A DNA stretch of 10,448 nucleotides, taken from the NCBI GenBank assembly GCA_005884985.1, contig VAYK01000205.1, positions 1 through 10,448 on the forward strand, in the 5' to 3' direction. Shown here piece after piece: positions 5,481 through 10,448 of the stretch. The stretch is from Actinomycetota bacterium. GTDB lineage: Bacteria; Actinomycetota; Thermoleophilia; Solirubrobacterales; 70-9. The position numbers were made by a program, and so were the translations under genes. How positions within the stretch are numbered: the stretch's first letter is position 1; every line of letters begins with the position of its first letter. The notes beneath the pieces are model-generated. The model worked only from the letters and a program-made list of their open reading frames with translations. It did not search any database and was not told the DNA's origin.

Positions 5481-6356
5481 ATGTCCGAGCCTGGAATCAA
5501 GGAGTTGCTGGAGGCCGGTCTTCACTTCGGCCATCAGACGCGGCGTTGGGACCCGCGCATGCGCCCGTACATCTTCGGGGAGCGCGACGGGATCCACATC
5601 ATCGACCTGCTGCAGACCGAGCATCTGCTCGCCGAGGCGCAGCGCTTTGCCGCCGACGTGGCGAGCAAAGGGGGGACAATTCTCTTCGTCGGCACCAAGA
5701 AGCAGGCCCGCGATGCGGTCAAGGAGTGGGCCGAGCGCTGCGACATGCCCTACGTCAACCAGCGCTGGCTCGGGGGGCTGTTGACCAACTTCCACACGAT
5801 GTCGGCCCGGATCGAGCGCCTGCACGAGCTGACCGCCCTACGGGAGGAGGGCCAGCTCGGCCTGCTGCCCACCAAGGAGCGCATGGCCCGCGAGGCCGAG
5901 CTCGAGAAGCTCGAGTACAACCTCGGGGGCGTGCGCGGGATGAAGCGCCTGCCGCAGGCGGCGCTGATCATCGATCTGAAGACGGAGATGATCGCGGTGC
6001 GCGAGGCCGAGCGCCTGCGAATTCCGATTATCGGCCTGGTCGATTCGAACGTGGACCCTGTGTCGATCGAGTACCCCATCCCCGGGAACGACGACTCAAT
6101 CCGCTCGTGCAAGCTCGTGATCAGCACGATCGGCGAGGCCGTCTACGAGGCCGCGCAGTCCTGGCGCCAGGCCGAGGCCAGGCGCCGAGCGGAGGAAGAG
6201 AACCGCCGCCGTCTCGAGGAGGAAGAGCGCCAGCGGGTAGAGGCCGAGGAGCGCGCCCGCAAGGAGGCGGAGGAGGCGGCCGCCGCTGCCGCCGAGGGGG
6301 GCGTGGGAGCCGGCGAGTCGCAAGCCGGCGAGACGGGGCGGGGGGCGAGTGCATGA
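5481..6356 (+). CDS. rpsB: 30S ribosomal protein S2 with extended charged C-terminal tail
   Basis: A 291-residue small-subunit protein that binds the head/body junction of the 30S subunit and helps recruit S1 or mRNA. The S2 core fills residues 4-225: KELLEAGLHFGHQTRRWDP at 7-25, FVGTKKQARDAV at 69-80, VNQRWLGGLLTNF at 92-104, GGVRGMKRLPQA at 149-160, and DSNVDPVSIEYPIPGNDDSIRS spread over 188-209. Residues 226-267 are an Arg/Glu-rich helix-prone stretch, followed by Ala and Gly/Glu/Ser tail residues to 291, with a short repeat AGESQ/AGETG encoded at 6309-6338. The core alone would be near 230 residues, so about 60 are extra. The start has a good Shine-Dalgarno. The stop overlaps ATG 6353 of a 20-codon mini-ORF that reaches tsf. 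Confidence 0.98.
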   Translation: MSEPGIKELLEAGLHFGHQTRRWDPRMRPYIFGERDGIHIIDLLQTEHLLAEAQRFAADVASKGGTILFVGTKKQARDAVKEWAERCDMPYVNQRWLGGLLTNFHTMSARIERLHELTALREEGQLGLLPTKERMAREAELEKLEYNLGGVRGMKRLPQAALIIDLKTEMIAVREAERLRIPIIGLVDSNVDPVSIEYPIPGNDDSIRSCKLVISTIGEAVYEAAQSWRQAEARRRAEEENRRRLEEEERQRVEAEERARKEAEEAAAAAAEGGVGAGESQAGETGRGASA

Positions 6357-6415
6357 GCGACGGAGTTGATGCTGGCGCGGAGCCGGACGGCGACGCGATA
6401 GGCCGCTGGCGTTGA
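6353..6415 (+). CDS. Candidate 20-residue mini-ORF bridging rpsB and tsf
   Basis: ATG 6353 overlaps the rpsB stop as ATGA, and the frame closes with TGA 6413-6415, whose last base is the first base of the tsf ATG (TGATG). The product would be 20 residues, rich in Asp/Gly/Ala with a C-terminal Arg-Trp-Arg. I recognise no family. The two overlaps would let ribosomes pass from rpsB through the mini-ORF to tsf, which otherwise lacks a Shine-Dalgarno sequence. It could equally be a chance reading frame in the 58-base rpsB-tsf gap. In GC-rich DNA a short open frame is unremarkable, and only the two exact junctions make it worth recording. Confidence 0.3.
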   Translation: MSDGVDAGAEPDGDAIGRWR

Positions 6416-7026
6416 TGTCGTCCTCCGCCACCGACGTCAAGGCGCTCCGGGAGCGAACCGGGGCGGGGATCATGGACTGCAAGGCCGCCCTCGCCGAGGC
6501 GGGCGGGGACATGGAGAAGGCGATCGAGATCCTCCGCATCAAAGGGCAGGCGTCGGCCGCCAAGCGCAGCGGCCGAGCGACCAGCGAGGGCATCGTCACC
6601 TCCTACATCCACGCGACGGGCAGGGTCGGCGTCCTGGTCGAGGTCCAGTGCGAAACCGACTTCGTGGCCCGCAGCGACGACTTCCAGGAGTTCGCGCGCG
6701 AGGTCGCGATACACATCGCCGGCGCCCCATCGCCGCCGGTCCACGTGTCGGCCGAGGAGATCCCCGACGATGCTCGCGACGCCGAGCGCTCCGTGTTCGA
6801 GGCGAGGGCGCGCGAGGAGGACAAGCCAGACGACGTGGTCGCCCGGATCGTCGACGGCCAGCTGGACAAGTGGGCAAAGGAGGTGGCGCTGCTCGAGCAG
6901 GAGCACGTGCGCTCCGACCGCTACGAGGGCAAGACGATCGAGGATCTTCGGGCCGAGCTTGCGGCGAAGACGGGTGAGAACGTGCGCATCGCCCGCTTCG
7001 CCCGCTTCGAGGTGGGACGGGAGTAG
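6415..7026 (+). CDS. tsf: Elongation factor Ts (short form)
   Basis: A 203-residue cytosolic guanine-nucleotide exchange factor that releases GDP from EF-Tu. Residues 5-42 form the UBA-like N-terminal domain with LRERTGAGIMDCKAAL at 11-26. The core contains TDFVAR at 81-86, the EF-Tu contact and nucleotide-displacing element, and continues to the C-terminal TGENVRIARFARFEVG at 186-201. At about 200 residues it is the short form, as in Thermus and many Gram-positive bacteria, with one core subdomain instead of the 280-residue two-subdomain form of E. coli. ATG 6415 is chosen. TTG 6412 immediately before it is in frame but less likely. No Shine-Dalgarno is seen, and the start shares a base with the stop of the mini-ORF above, so coupling from rpsB is plausible. 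Gene order rpsB-tsf-pyrH-frr is universal-type. Confidence 0.97.
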   Translation: MSSSATDVKALRERTGAGIMDCKAALAEAGGDMEKAIEILRIKGQASAAKRSGRATSEGIVTSYIHATGRVGVLVEVQCETDFVARSDDFQEFAREVAIHIAGAPSPPVHVSAEEIPDDARDAERSVFEARAREEDKPDDVVARIVDGQLDKWAKEVALLEQEHVRSDRYEGKTIEDLRAELAAKTGENVRIARFARFEVGRE

Positions 7027-7063
7027 GGAACTCCCTGCGCTTCGTCGCCAGCGTCAACAGCTT

Positions 7064-7069
7064 TAGGCT
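7064..7069 (+). promoter_or_regulatory. -10-like hexamer (TAGGCT) before pyrH
   Basis: TAGGCT ends 12 bases before the pyrH ATG at 7082, in the 55-base tsf-pyrH gap. TTCGTC at 7041-7046 is a weak -35 candidate at a 17-base spacing. There is no Shine-Dalgarno before the ATG (the last bases are gcgtttgcacg). A transcript from here would have a leader of only a few bases. Confidence 0.35.
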
Positions 7070-7081
7070 TGCGTTTGCACG

Positions 7082-7852
7082 ATGGCTGAGGCAAGGTTCA
7101 AGCGCGTTCTCCTAAAGCTCTCGGGTGAGGCTCTGCTGGGCTCCCGGGAGTACGGCACCGACGCCGACCGGGTGGAGCGGATCGCCATGCAGATCCACGA
7201 GGTCTCCCTCCGGGGGGTCGAAATGGCTCTGGTCGTCGGGGCCGGGAACATCTACCGTGGCCTCGCGGGGGCGGCACGCGGCATGGACCGGGCGACTGCG
7301 GACTACATGGGGATGCTCGCCACGGTGCTGAACGCGCTGATGCTCCAGGACGCGCTCGAGAAGCGGGGCACACACACGCGGGTGCTGTCGGCGATTCAGG
7401 TCACCGAGGTCGCGGAGCCGTACATCCGCCGCCGCGCGATCCGCCACCTCGAGAAGGGGAGGATCGTGATCTTCGCCGCCGGCACAGGGAACCCGTTCTT
7501 CACCACGGACACGGCGGCGGCGCTGCGCGCCCTGGAGATCCACGCCGAGGCGATCCTGATGGCCAAGCACGGCGTCGAGGGCGTCTATGACGCCGACCCC
7601 TCCGAGGTCCCAGACGCCAAGTTCCTGCCCGAGATCACCCACCGCCAGGCGATCGAGCGGGGGCTGCGGGTGATGGACTCGACCGCGCTGTCTCTGTGCA
7701 TGGACAACGCCCTGCCGATCTACGTCTTCAACCTGGCCGACGTGCGCAACATAGATAGGATCGTCTCCGGGGAGCGTGTGGGCACCCTGGTGTCGTCCGA
7801 CGGGGCGCTGACCAGGGTGGCAAGCGACGAAGAGGCTCAAGAGAGACGATGA
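7082..7852 (+). CDS. pyrH: UMP kinase (uridylate kinase)
   Basis: A 256-residue cytosolic hexameric kinase of the amino-acid-kinase fold that phosphorylates UMP to UDP with ATP, feeding RNA, DNA and UDP-sugar (cell-wall precursor) pools. It is typically activated by GTP and inhibited by UTP. Visible motifs are LLKLSGEAL at 10-18 (phosphate loop), VVGAGNIYRG at 51-60, RATADYMGMLATVLNAL at 70-86, AGTGNPFFTTDTAAALRA at 133-150 (UMP site), KHGVEGVYDADP at 162-173 and a C-terminal IVSGERVGTLV at 227-237. The usual GGGN of the second loop reads GAGN here (53-56). A C-terminal extension of about 17 residues after the last strand is polar. The ATG at 7082 puts the first strand at residue 7 and follows a TAGGCT hexamer with no ribosome site. 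The stop overlaps frr by four bases (ATGA). Confidence 0.97.
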   Translation: MAEARFKRVLLKLSGEALLGSREYGTDADRVERIAMQIHEVSLRGVEMALVVGAGNIYRGLAGAARGMDRATADYMGMLATVLNALMLQDALEKRGTHTRVLSAIQVTEVAEPYIRRRAIRHLEKGRIVIFAAGTGNPFFTTDTAAALRALEIHAEAILMAKHGVEGVYDADPSEVPDAKFLPEITHRQAIERGLRVMDSTALSLCMDNALPIYVFNLADVRNIDRIVSGERVGTLVSSDGALTRVASDEEAQERR

Positions 7853-8415
7853 GCGAGTTCACCGATGAGCTGCTCGCCGACGCGAAGGAGCGGATGGCCA
7901 AGTCCGTCGAGTCCTGCAGCCACGAGCTCGCCACCGTGCGTACCGGCCGCGCCTCCCCGCACCTGCTCGACCGCGTGGTCGTCGACTACTACGACATCGA
8001 GACGCCGCTGCGACAGCTCTCCCAGATCGCGGCCACCGACGCCCGCCTGCTCACCCTGACGCCCTACGACAAGAACGCGATCAAGACGATCGAGAAGGCG
8101 ATCCTCGAGTCCGACCTCGGGCTCACTCCCTCCAACGACGGCAACGTCATCCGGCTCCAGATCCCGGAGCTCAACGAGGAGCGGCGCCGCGACCTGGTGA
8201 AGGTCGTCCACAACGTGGCGGAGGAGAGCCGGGTCGCCGTGCGCAACATCCGGCGCGACGTCATGCACGATCTGCGCGAGCTGAAGAAGGAGGGTGAGAT
8301 CGGCGAGGACGACGAGCGCCGGGCCGAGGCGGACCTCCAGAAGCGCACCGACGGCGCGATCGAGGAGATCGAGGCGCTACTGAAGGCCAAAGAGGAAGAG
8401 ATCCTCGAGGTATAG
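7849..8415 (+). CDS. frr: Ribosome recycling factor
   Basis: A 188-residue cytosolic tRNA-shaped protein that splits post-termination ribosomes together with EF-G. Helical domain I is formed by residues 1-30 and 105-188. Beta domain II is about 31-104. Family motifs include RTGRASP at 31-37, the conserved PYDKNAIKTIEKAI block at 72-85, NDGNVIRLQIPELNEERR at 96-113, and VRNIRRD at 131-137. The length matches the usual 185. The ATG at 7849 overlaps the pyrH stop as ATGA, with a weak purine stretch (aagagag) upstream, which points to coupled translation of UMP kinase and RRF. Eleven bases separate the stop from the uppS GTG. Confidence 0.98.
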   Translation: MSEFTDELLADAKERMAKSVESCSHELATVRTGRASPHLLDRVVVDYYDIETPLRQLSQIAATDARLLTLTPYDKNAIKTIEKAILESDLGLTPSNDGNVIRLQIPELNEERRRDLVKVVHNVAEESRVAVRNIRRDVMHDLRELKKEGEIGEDDERRAEADLQKRTDGAIEEIEALLKAKEEEILEV

Positions 8416-8426
8416 GCCGCGGCCTA

Positions 8427-9089
8427 GTGCCAGCGCGCTACGTAGCCATAATCACCGACGGCAACGGCCGCTGGGCGCAGAGGCGCGGCCTGCAGCCGAT
8501 CGAGGGCCACCAGGCCGGCGCCGACGTGGTCAAGGAGCGACTGCGCGACGCGGTCGACTTCGGCGTCGAGGAGCTGACCGTGTTCTCGTTCTCGACCGAG
8601 AACTGGTCGCGTCCGCGGGGCGAGGTCGAGGGCCTGATGCGGATGTTTCGCGAGCGGATCGACCGCGAGACGCCGGAGCTCCACGACGAGGGTGTGCGGA
8701 TGCGATTCATCGGTCGCCGGGACGGAATCGACCCCGGGCTGGTCGAGCGCATGCAGTGGGCGGAGAAGCTGACCGCGGCCAACGATCGGATCAACTTCTT
8801 CGTCGCCTTCAACTACGGCGGGCGCTCCGAGATCCTCGATGCCGCCAAGCTCTTTGAGGGTGGGGGAGAGGATGACTTCCGCACCGGGCTCTATGCGCCA
8901 GAGATGCACGACCCGGACCTCCTGATCCGGACCAGCGGCGAGCTGCGGATCTCCAACTACCTGCTGTGGCAGTGCGCATATTCGGAGCTCGTCTTCCGAG
9001 ACGAGCTGTGGCCCGACTTCAGCCGCGAGGCATTCAAAGAGTCGCTGGAGGAGTTCGAGGCGCGCAGGCGCCGGTTCGGAGCACGCTAG
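8427..9089 (+). CDS. uppS: Undecaprenyl (polyprenyl) diphosphate synthase, cis-isoprenyl transferase
   Basis: A 220-residue membrane-associated enzyme that adds isopentenyl diphosphate units in cis to farnesyl diphosphate, giving the C50-C55 lipid carrier used for peptidoglycan and other glycans. DGNGRWAQRRG at 11-21 contains the catalytic Asp11, GH is at 27-28, FSFSTENWSRP at 53-63 is the substrate loop, FNYGGRSEI at 128-136, and RTSGELRISNYLLWQCAYSEL at 168-188 binds the diphosphate with Arg168, Arg174, Ser176 and metal-linked Glu187. It ends RRRRFGAR, a common family ending. Compared with the usual 230-250 residues it lacks a few at the N-terminus and about 15 before the IRT motif (141-163). 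The Met before DGN is Thr10. GTG 8427 is the only in-frame start before the motif; there is no clear ribosome site. Product chain length cannot be read from sequence. Confidence 0.95.
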   Translation: MPARYVAIITDGNGRWAQRRGLQPIEGHQAGADVVKERLRDAVDFGVEELTVFSFSTENWSRPRGEVEGLMRMFRERIDRETPELHDEGVRMRFIGRRDGIDPGLVERMQWAEKLTAANDRINFFVAFNYGGRSEILDAAKLFEGGGEDDFRTGLYAPEMHDPDLLIRTSGELRISNYLLWQCAYSELVFRDELWPDFSREAFKESLEEFEARRRRFGAR

Positions 9090-9113
9090 CGCCCGCGGCC
9101 GAAGTCCTGCCGT

Positions 9114-9119
9114 TAAGGT
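9114..9119 (+). promoter_or_regulatory. -10-like hexamer (TAAGGT) before cdsA
   Basis: TAAGGT ends 11 bases before the cdsA ATG at 9131 in the 41-base uppS-cdsA gap. The bases between (cacgctccacg) hold no Shine-Dalgarno. No -35 box is evident. This is consistent with a near-leaderless transcript start for cdsA. Confidence 0.35.
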
Positions 9120-9130
9120 CACGCTCCACG

Positions 9131-10069
9131 ATGGACTTTCCGCCCCGTCCGCCGCGGCAGGGCCCCGTCGAGCGAGGCGCGCCGCCGGAGCGGCCGCCGC
9201 GACGGGGCGCCTCGCGGCGCCCGGCGCGCCGGCCGGCCGCGGAGCCGCCCGCACAGCCCAGGCGAAGACGCCCGACAGCGGAGACCACGTCCCGGATCGG
9301 GGTGGCCGTGCCGTGGATCGCGCTGGCGATCTTCATCATCGCCGTGGGAGGCATCCCGTTCGCGCTGGCGATGATCGGCTTCGCCGTGATCGGCCTTGGG
9401 GAGCTGTTCCGGATGACGCGCCGGTTTCGCCCCATGGTCCCGATCGCCTGCGCCGCGGCCGTGGCGATGGTGGTCGCCGCCTACTACGGCACCCAGTTCC
9501 AGATCGTGCTCGTCGGCGTCGCGGTGTTTCCCCTTATGTTCGCGTTCGCGCTGACCCGCGGCCCGCAACGGGGGGTCACCCACTCGATGGCGATCACCTT
9601 GTTCGGGATCGCCTGGATCGGGGTCCCGTTCGCACACGCCGTGCTGCTGCGCCAGCTGCCGGTGCACGGCGGCGCGCTGGTGATCGATGTGCTGGTTGGC
9701 ACCTTCCTCACCGACACCTCCGCCTACGCCGGCGGGCGCCTGTTCGGCCGCCGAAGGCTGGCCCCCAGCCTGTCCCCGAACAAGACCGTCGAAGGCCTCG
9801 TATTCGGCTTGGTCGGCGGCACGATGGGGTTCTGGGTCGCGGGCCTTTACCAGGATTGGTTGTCCGGGATCGACGCCCTGGTCATGGGCATGTGCATCGC
9901 CGCCGTGGCCCCGGTCGGCGACCTGTTCGAGTCGATGGTCAAGCGCGATCTCCAGATCAAGGACACCGGCCGCGCCTTCGGCCCCCACGGCGGCCTCCTG
10001 GACCGCCTCGACGCGGTCCTGTTCACGATCGTCGTCGGCTACTACCTGGCGGTGGCCTTCGTGTACTGA
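9131..10069 (+). CDS. cdsA: Phosphatidate cytidylyltransferase (CDP-diglyceride synthase)
   Basis: A 312-residue integral membrane enzyme that joins CTP and phosphatidic acid to make CDP-diacylglycerol, the precursor of phosphatidylinositol, phosphatidylglycerol and cardiolipin. Residues 1-54 are a hydrophilic extension rich in Pro and Arg. Hydrophobic helices then follow from about 56 onward to the C-terminus (for example 57-92, 102-140, 152-175, 182-198, 222-240, 246-262, 295-312). The cytidylyltransferase signature runs from Ser268 to Asp294: SMVKRD, then KDTG at 277-280 and HGGLLDRLD at 286-294. The upstream DTSAYAGGRLFG at 195-206 and SPNKTVEG at 215-222 are also standard. Upstream codons in this frame lie inside uppS and are not protein-like for the family, so ATG 9131 is taken. 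The gene ends 24 bases from the stop of a convergent gene. Confidence 0.96.
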   Translation: MDFPPRPPRQGPVERGAPPERPPRRGASRRPARRPAAEPPAQPRRRRPTAETTSRIGVAVPWIALAIFIIAVGGIPFALAMIGFAVIGLGELFRMTRRFRPMVPIACAAAVAMVVAAYYGTQFQIVLVGVAVFPLMFAFALTRGPQRGVTHSMAITLFGIAWIGVPFAHAVLLRQLPVHGGALVIDVLVGTFLTDTSAYAGGRLFGRRRLAPSLSPNKTVEGLVFGLVGGTMGFWVAGLYQDWLSGIDALVMGMCIAAVAPVGDLFESMVKRDLQIKDTGRAFGPHGGLLDRLDAVLFTIVVGYYLAVAFVY

Positions 10070-10093
10070 GCGGTTCTCGATCGGTCCCGTGAG

Positions 10094-10448
10094 CTAGGCG
10101 GTCAGGGCCTCTCGAACGAAATCGAGGTCGGCCTGCATGTCGGCGGCCGTTCCCGGCGTCTCACAGACCACCGAGGCCTTCGCCGCGCGGATCATCTCCC
10201 GCAGCGGGTCGAGCCCGATCGTGCCTTTGCCGAGGTTCGCGTGGCGATCGGCGCCCGTGCCCGGCGGATCGCGGGAGTCGTTGGCATGCAGGAGGTCGAT
10301 CGTGCCGACGATCTCGAGCACCCGATCCACGGCCCCAGAGAGATCTTCGCCGGCCGCGTGGGCGTGGCACGTGTCGAAGCAGAAGCCGATCTTCACCTCG
10401 GTTTCGGCCGCGGACACGGCGTCCCAGAGTCGGGCGAGCGCGTCGAAT
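10094..10448 (-). CDS. nfo: Endonuclease IV (AP endonuclease, Nfo), C-terminal part, cut by the window edge
   Basis: The last 117 residues of a TIM-barrel, zinc-dependent AP endonuclease that nicks DNA 5' to abasic sites in base-excision repair. The frame is open through the right edge, so the true start lies outside; the GTG at 10415-10417 is internal, since family-like sequence (FDALARLWDAV) continues upstream of it. Zinc-ligand motifs of the C-terminal half are all visible: FDTCHAHAAGED (Asp and His), LLHANDSRDPPG (His), GADRHANLGKGTIG (Asp and His) and CETPG (Glu). The spacing agrees with E. coli Nfo. It is convergent with cdsA and separate from the plus-strand operons. The stop is TAG, complement of 10094-10096. 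Confidence 0.93.
   Translation of the reverse strand, partial: FDALARLWDAVSAAETEVKIGFCFDTCHAHAAGEDLSGAVDRVLEIVGTIDLLHANDSRDPPGTGADRHANLGKGTIGLDPLREMIRAAKASVVCETPGTAADMQADLDFVREALTA

Noticed and set aside
6309..6338. Short 15-base direct repeat in the rpsB tail as a mobile or recombination element
   Set aside because: Two copies of GCCGGCGAG encode a low-complexity tail (AGESQ/AGETG) in frame; this is better explained as local coding repetition.
7019..7035. Small hairpin GGGAG/CTCCC around the tsf stop as a terminator
   Set aside because: Only five base pairs, a 7-base loop and no following T-run; too weak to call a terminator.
8966..9130. Upstream extension of cdsA into uppS
   Set aside because: The extra 55 residues are a shadow of the conserved C-terminal part of UppS; ATG 9131 follows the uppS stop and a -10-like box.
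1..10448. Mobile elements, CRISPR, tRNA/rRNA genes, toxin-antitoxin or defence genes
   Set aside because: No transposase or integrase motifs, spaced direct repeats, tRNA cloverleaf or defence-type domains were seen on either strand; the window is filled by conserved housekeeping genes.

Overview
The window reads as a chromosomal core-gene region from a high-GC Gram-positive bacterium. Base composition, codon use (strong G/C at third positions) and gene order (pgeF-yggS-sepF-proC-yggT-lspA-pseudouridine synthase, then rpsB-tsf-pyrH-frr-uppS-cdsA) point to Actinomycetota. The compact, divergent protein forms suggest a deep lineage such as Thermoleophilia (Solirubrobacterales/Gaiellales), but that rank is an inference from remembered family features, not a database result. 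Coding density is very high: thirteen genes plus one optional mini-ORF run on the plus strand, and one partial gene enters from the right edge on the minus strand. The longest gap is the 143-base rpsB leader, and no stretch above 300 bases lacks a gene.

Region 1 (1-4172) is the tail of a cell-division/cell-wall cluster. It starts with a membrane-anchored NodB-type polysaccharide deacetylase. Then come the YfiH/PgeF laccase-fold enzyme, the PLP-homeostasis protein YggS, the FtsZ-anchoring protein SepF, pyrroline-5-carboxylate reductase ProC and the two-helix membrane protein YggT. Region 2 (4169-5337) holds lipoprotein signal peptidase LspA and a pseudouridine synthase of the RluA/RluD family without an S4 domain. 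The divIVA gene that commonly follows yggT in Actinomycetota is not here. Region 3 (5338-8415) is a translation/nucleotide block: a structured leader, ribosomal protein S2 with a long charged C-terminal tail, elongation factor Ts (short form), UMP kinase and ribosome recycling factor. Region 4 (8427-10069) makes lipids and lipid carriers: undecaprenyl diphosphate synthase and CDP-diglyceride synthase. At 10094 a minus-strand endonuclease IV gene converges on cdsA, which ends the conserved block.

Many neighbours touch or overlap by 1-4 bases (yggS, yggT, lspA, the pseudouridine synthase and frr start at or near the preceding stop), suggesting translational coupling. In contrast, genes with short upstream gaps (the deacetylase, sepF, proC, pyrH, cdsA) lack a Shine-Dalgarno sequence. 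Each has a TANNNT -10-like hexamer ending 5-12 bases before the ATG, consistent with leaderless or near-leaderless mRNAs.

I found no mobile element, CRISPR array, tRNA/rRNA, phage gene or defence system, and nothing that looks like a wholly new biological system. The points worth a second look are small-scale: the recurrent leaderless-promoter pattern, a 20-codon ORF bridging rpsB and tsf, the rpsB leader hairpin, the S2 tail, the missing divIVA, the S4-less pseudouridine synthase and several lineage-type motif changes.
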